In this document: piece by piece, positions 5,841 through 6,067 of the stretch
How the letters are laid out: every line of letters begins with the position of its first letter
How positions within the stretch are numbered: the stretch's first letter is position 1
Assembly (NCBI GenBank): GCA_947446935.1
Contig: CANFIV010000103.1
Span: 1 to 6,067, forward strand
Direction of reading: 5' to 3'
Length of the DNA stretch: 6,067 bases
From: Sphingomonadaceae bacterium
GTDB lineage: Bacteria; Pseudomonadota; Alphaproteobacteria; Sphingomonadales; Sphingomonadaceae
Program-made: the position numbers and the translations under genes
Notes under the pieces: model-generated
Told to the model about the DNA's origin: nothing
Databases searched by the model: none
What the model saw: the letters and a program-made list of their open reading frames with translations, nothing else

Positions 5841-6067
5841 TTACCCTCCGTTCACAAGCCGCACGATGCCGCCAATCAGCGAGCCGAGTACGAAGATATA
5901 AATCGGCGGCATCGAGATATAGAGCGGGATCAGCCGCTTCTCCGCCGCCTTGTGATAGCCGAGTGCATAGAGCACCCGCATGAATGGCCAGACCGCACCG
6001 ATTCCCGCCGCCCATAACGGGCTTACGACATAGGCAAACAGCCAAAGGCCAGGCAGAAACAGCACCA
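5841..6067 (-). CDS. MAPEG-family membrane protein, C-terminal part (cut by the right window edge)
   Basis: About 74 residues and a TAA stop are visible; the beginning lies beyond the window. Two hydrophobic segments fit membrane helices: LFLPGLWLFAYVVSPLWAAG and, near the C terminus, PPIYIFVLGSLIGGIVRLV. Between them, RVLYALGYHKAAEKRLIP matches the hallmark of the MAPEG family (microsomal glutathione transferase-like), whose members have four helices and about 130-150 residues. The apparent first codon at 6065 is a GTG with no sign of being a start; the frame stays open to the edge, where the preceding codon is only partly seen (NTG). It probably forms an operon with the amidohydrolase, whose ribosome binding site lies just before and into this stop region. 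The reaction, if any, is unknown; many bacterial MAPEG proteins are uncharacterised. Confidence 0.8.
   Translation of the reverse strand, partial: VLFLPGLWLFAYVVSPLWAAGIGAVWPFMRVLYALGYHKAAEKRLIPLYISMPPIYIFVLGSLIGGIVRLVNGG

Overview
The window is GC-rich, densely coding bacterial DNA. Gene content and codon style (third positions rich in G and C, SDR, MDR and TetR genes packed tightly, a MAPEG gene beside a D-aminoacylase-type amidohydrolase) fit an alphaproteobacterium, most likely a sphingomonad (Sphingomonadales). That placement is inference from style and family composition; no rRNA or marker gene is present to confirm it.

Layout. (a) 1-1968, minus strand: an apparent three-gene operon read right to left. 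It holds an iron-type alcohol dehydrogenase / maleylacetate-reductase-like enzyme (793-1968), a TetR/AcrR regulator (104-793) and an unrecognised gene cut by the left edge (1-111). The junctions overlap by 1 and 8 bases, which suggests translational coupling. (b) 1969-2301: a 333-base divergent intergenic region. Its left end is an AT-rich pocket with an inverted repeat and promoter-like hexamers facing the dehydrogenase operon. Its middle has a long-range inverted repeat enclosing a tRNA T-arm-like motif. (c) 2302-4115, plus strand: a two-gene operon with a 2-base gap, made of a CurA/PTGR-type medium-chain reductase followed by an atypical short-chain dehydrogenase-like protein. (d) 4112-6067, minus strand: an amidohydrolase of the D-aminoacylase group (4112-5836), preceded by the C-terminal part of a MAPEG-family membrane protein (5841-6067, cut by the right edge). 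The amidohydrolase converges on the SDR gene, and the two stop codons share a CTAG.

Function together. The set looks like a small catabolic or detoxification locus: three oxidoreductase-type proteins, one hydrolase, a glutathione-transferase-like membrane protein and a local TetR regulator that probably acts on the divergent promoter region. The substrate cannot be read from the sequence.

The most unusual point is that several enzymes lack canonical catalytic or metal-binding residues. The SDR-like protein appears to have lost all four classical tetrad residues. The iron-type dehydrogenase has Arg at the usual Asp metal ligand. The amidohydrolase keeps the HxH, Cys and Asp motifs but seems to lack the two other His ligand motifs of true D-aminoacylases. 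No wholly new system, CRISPR array, insertion sequence or phage gene is visible.
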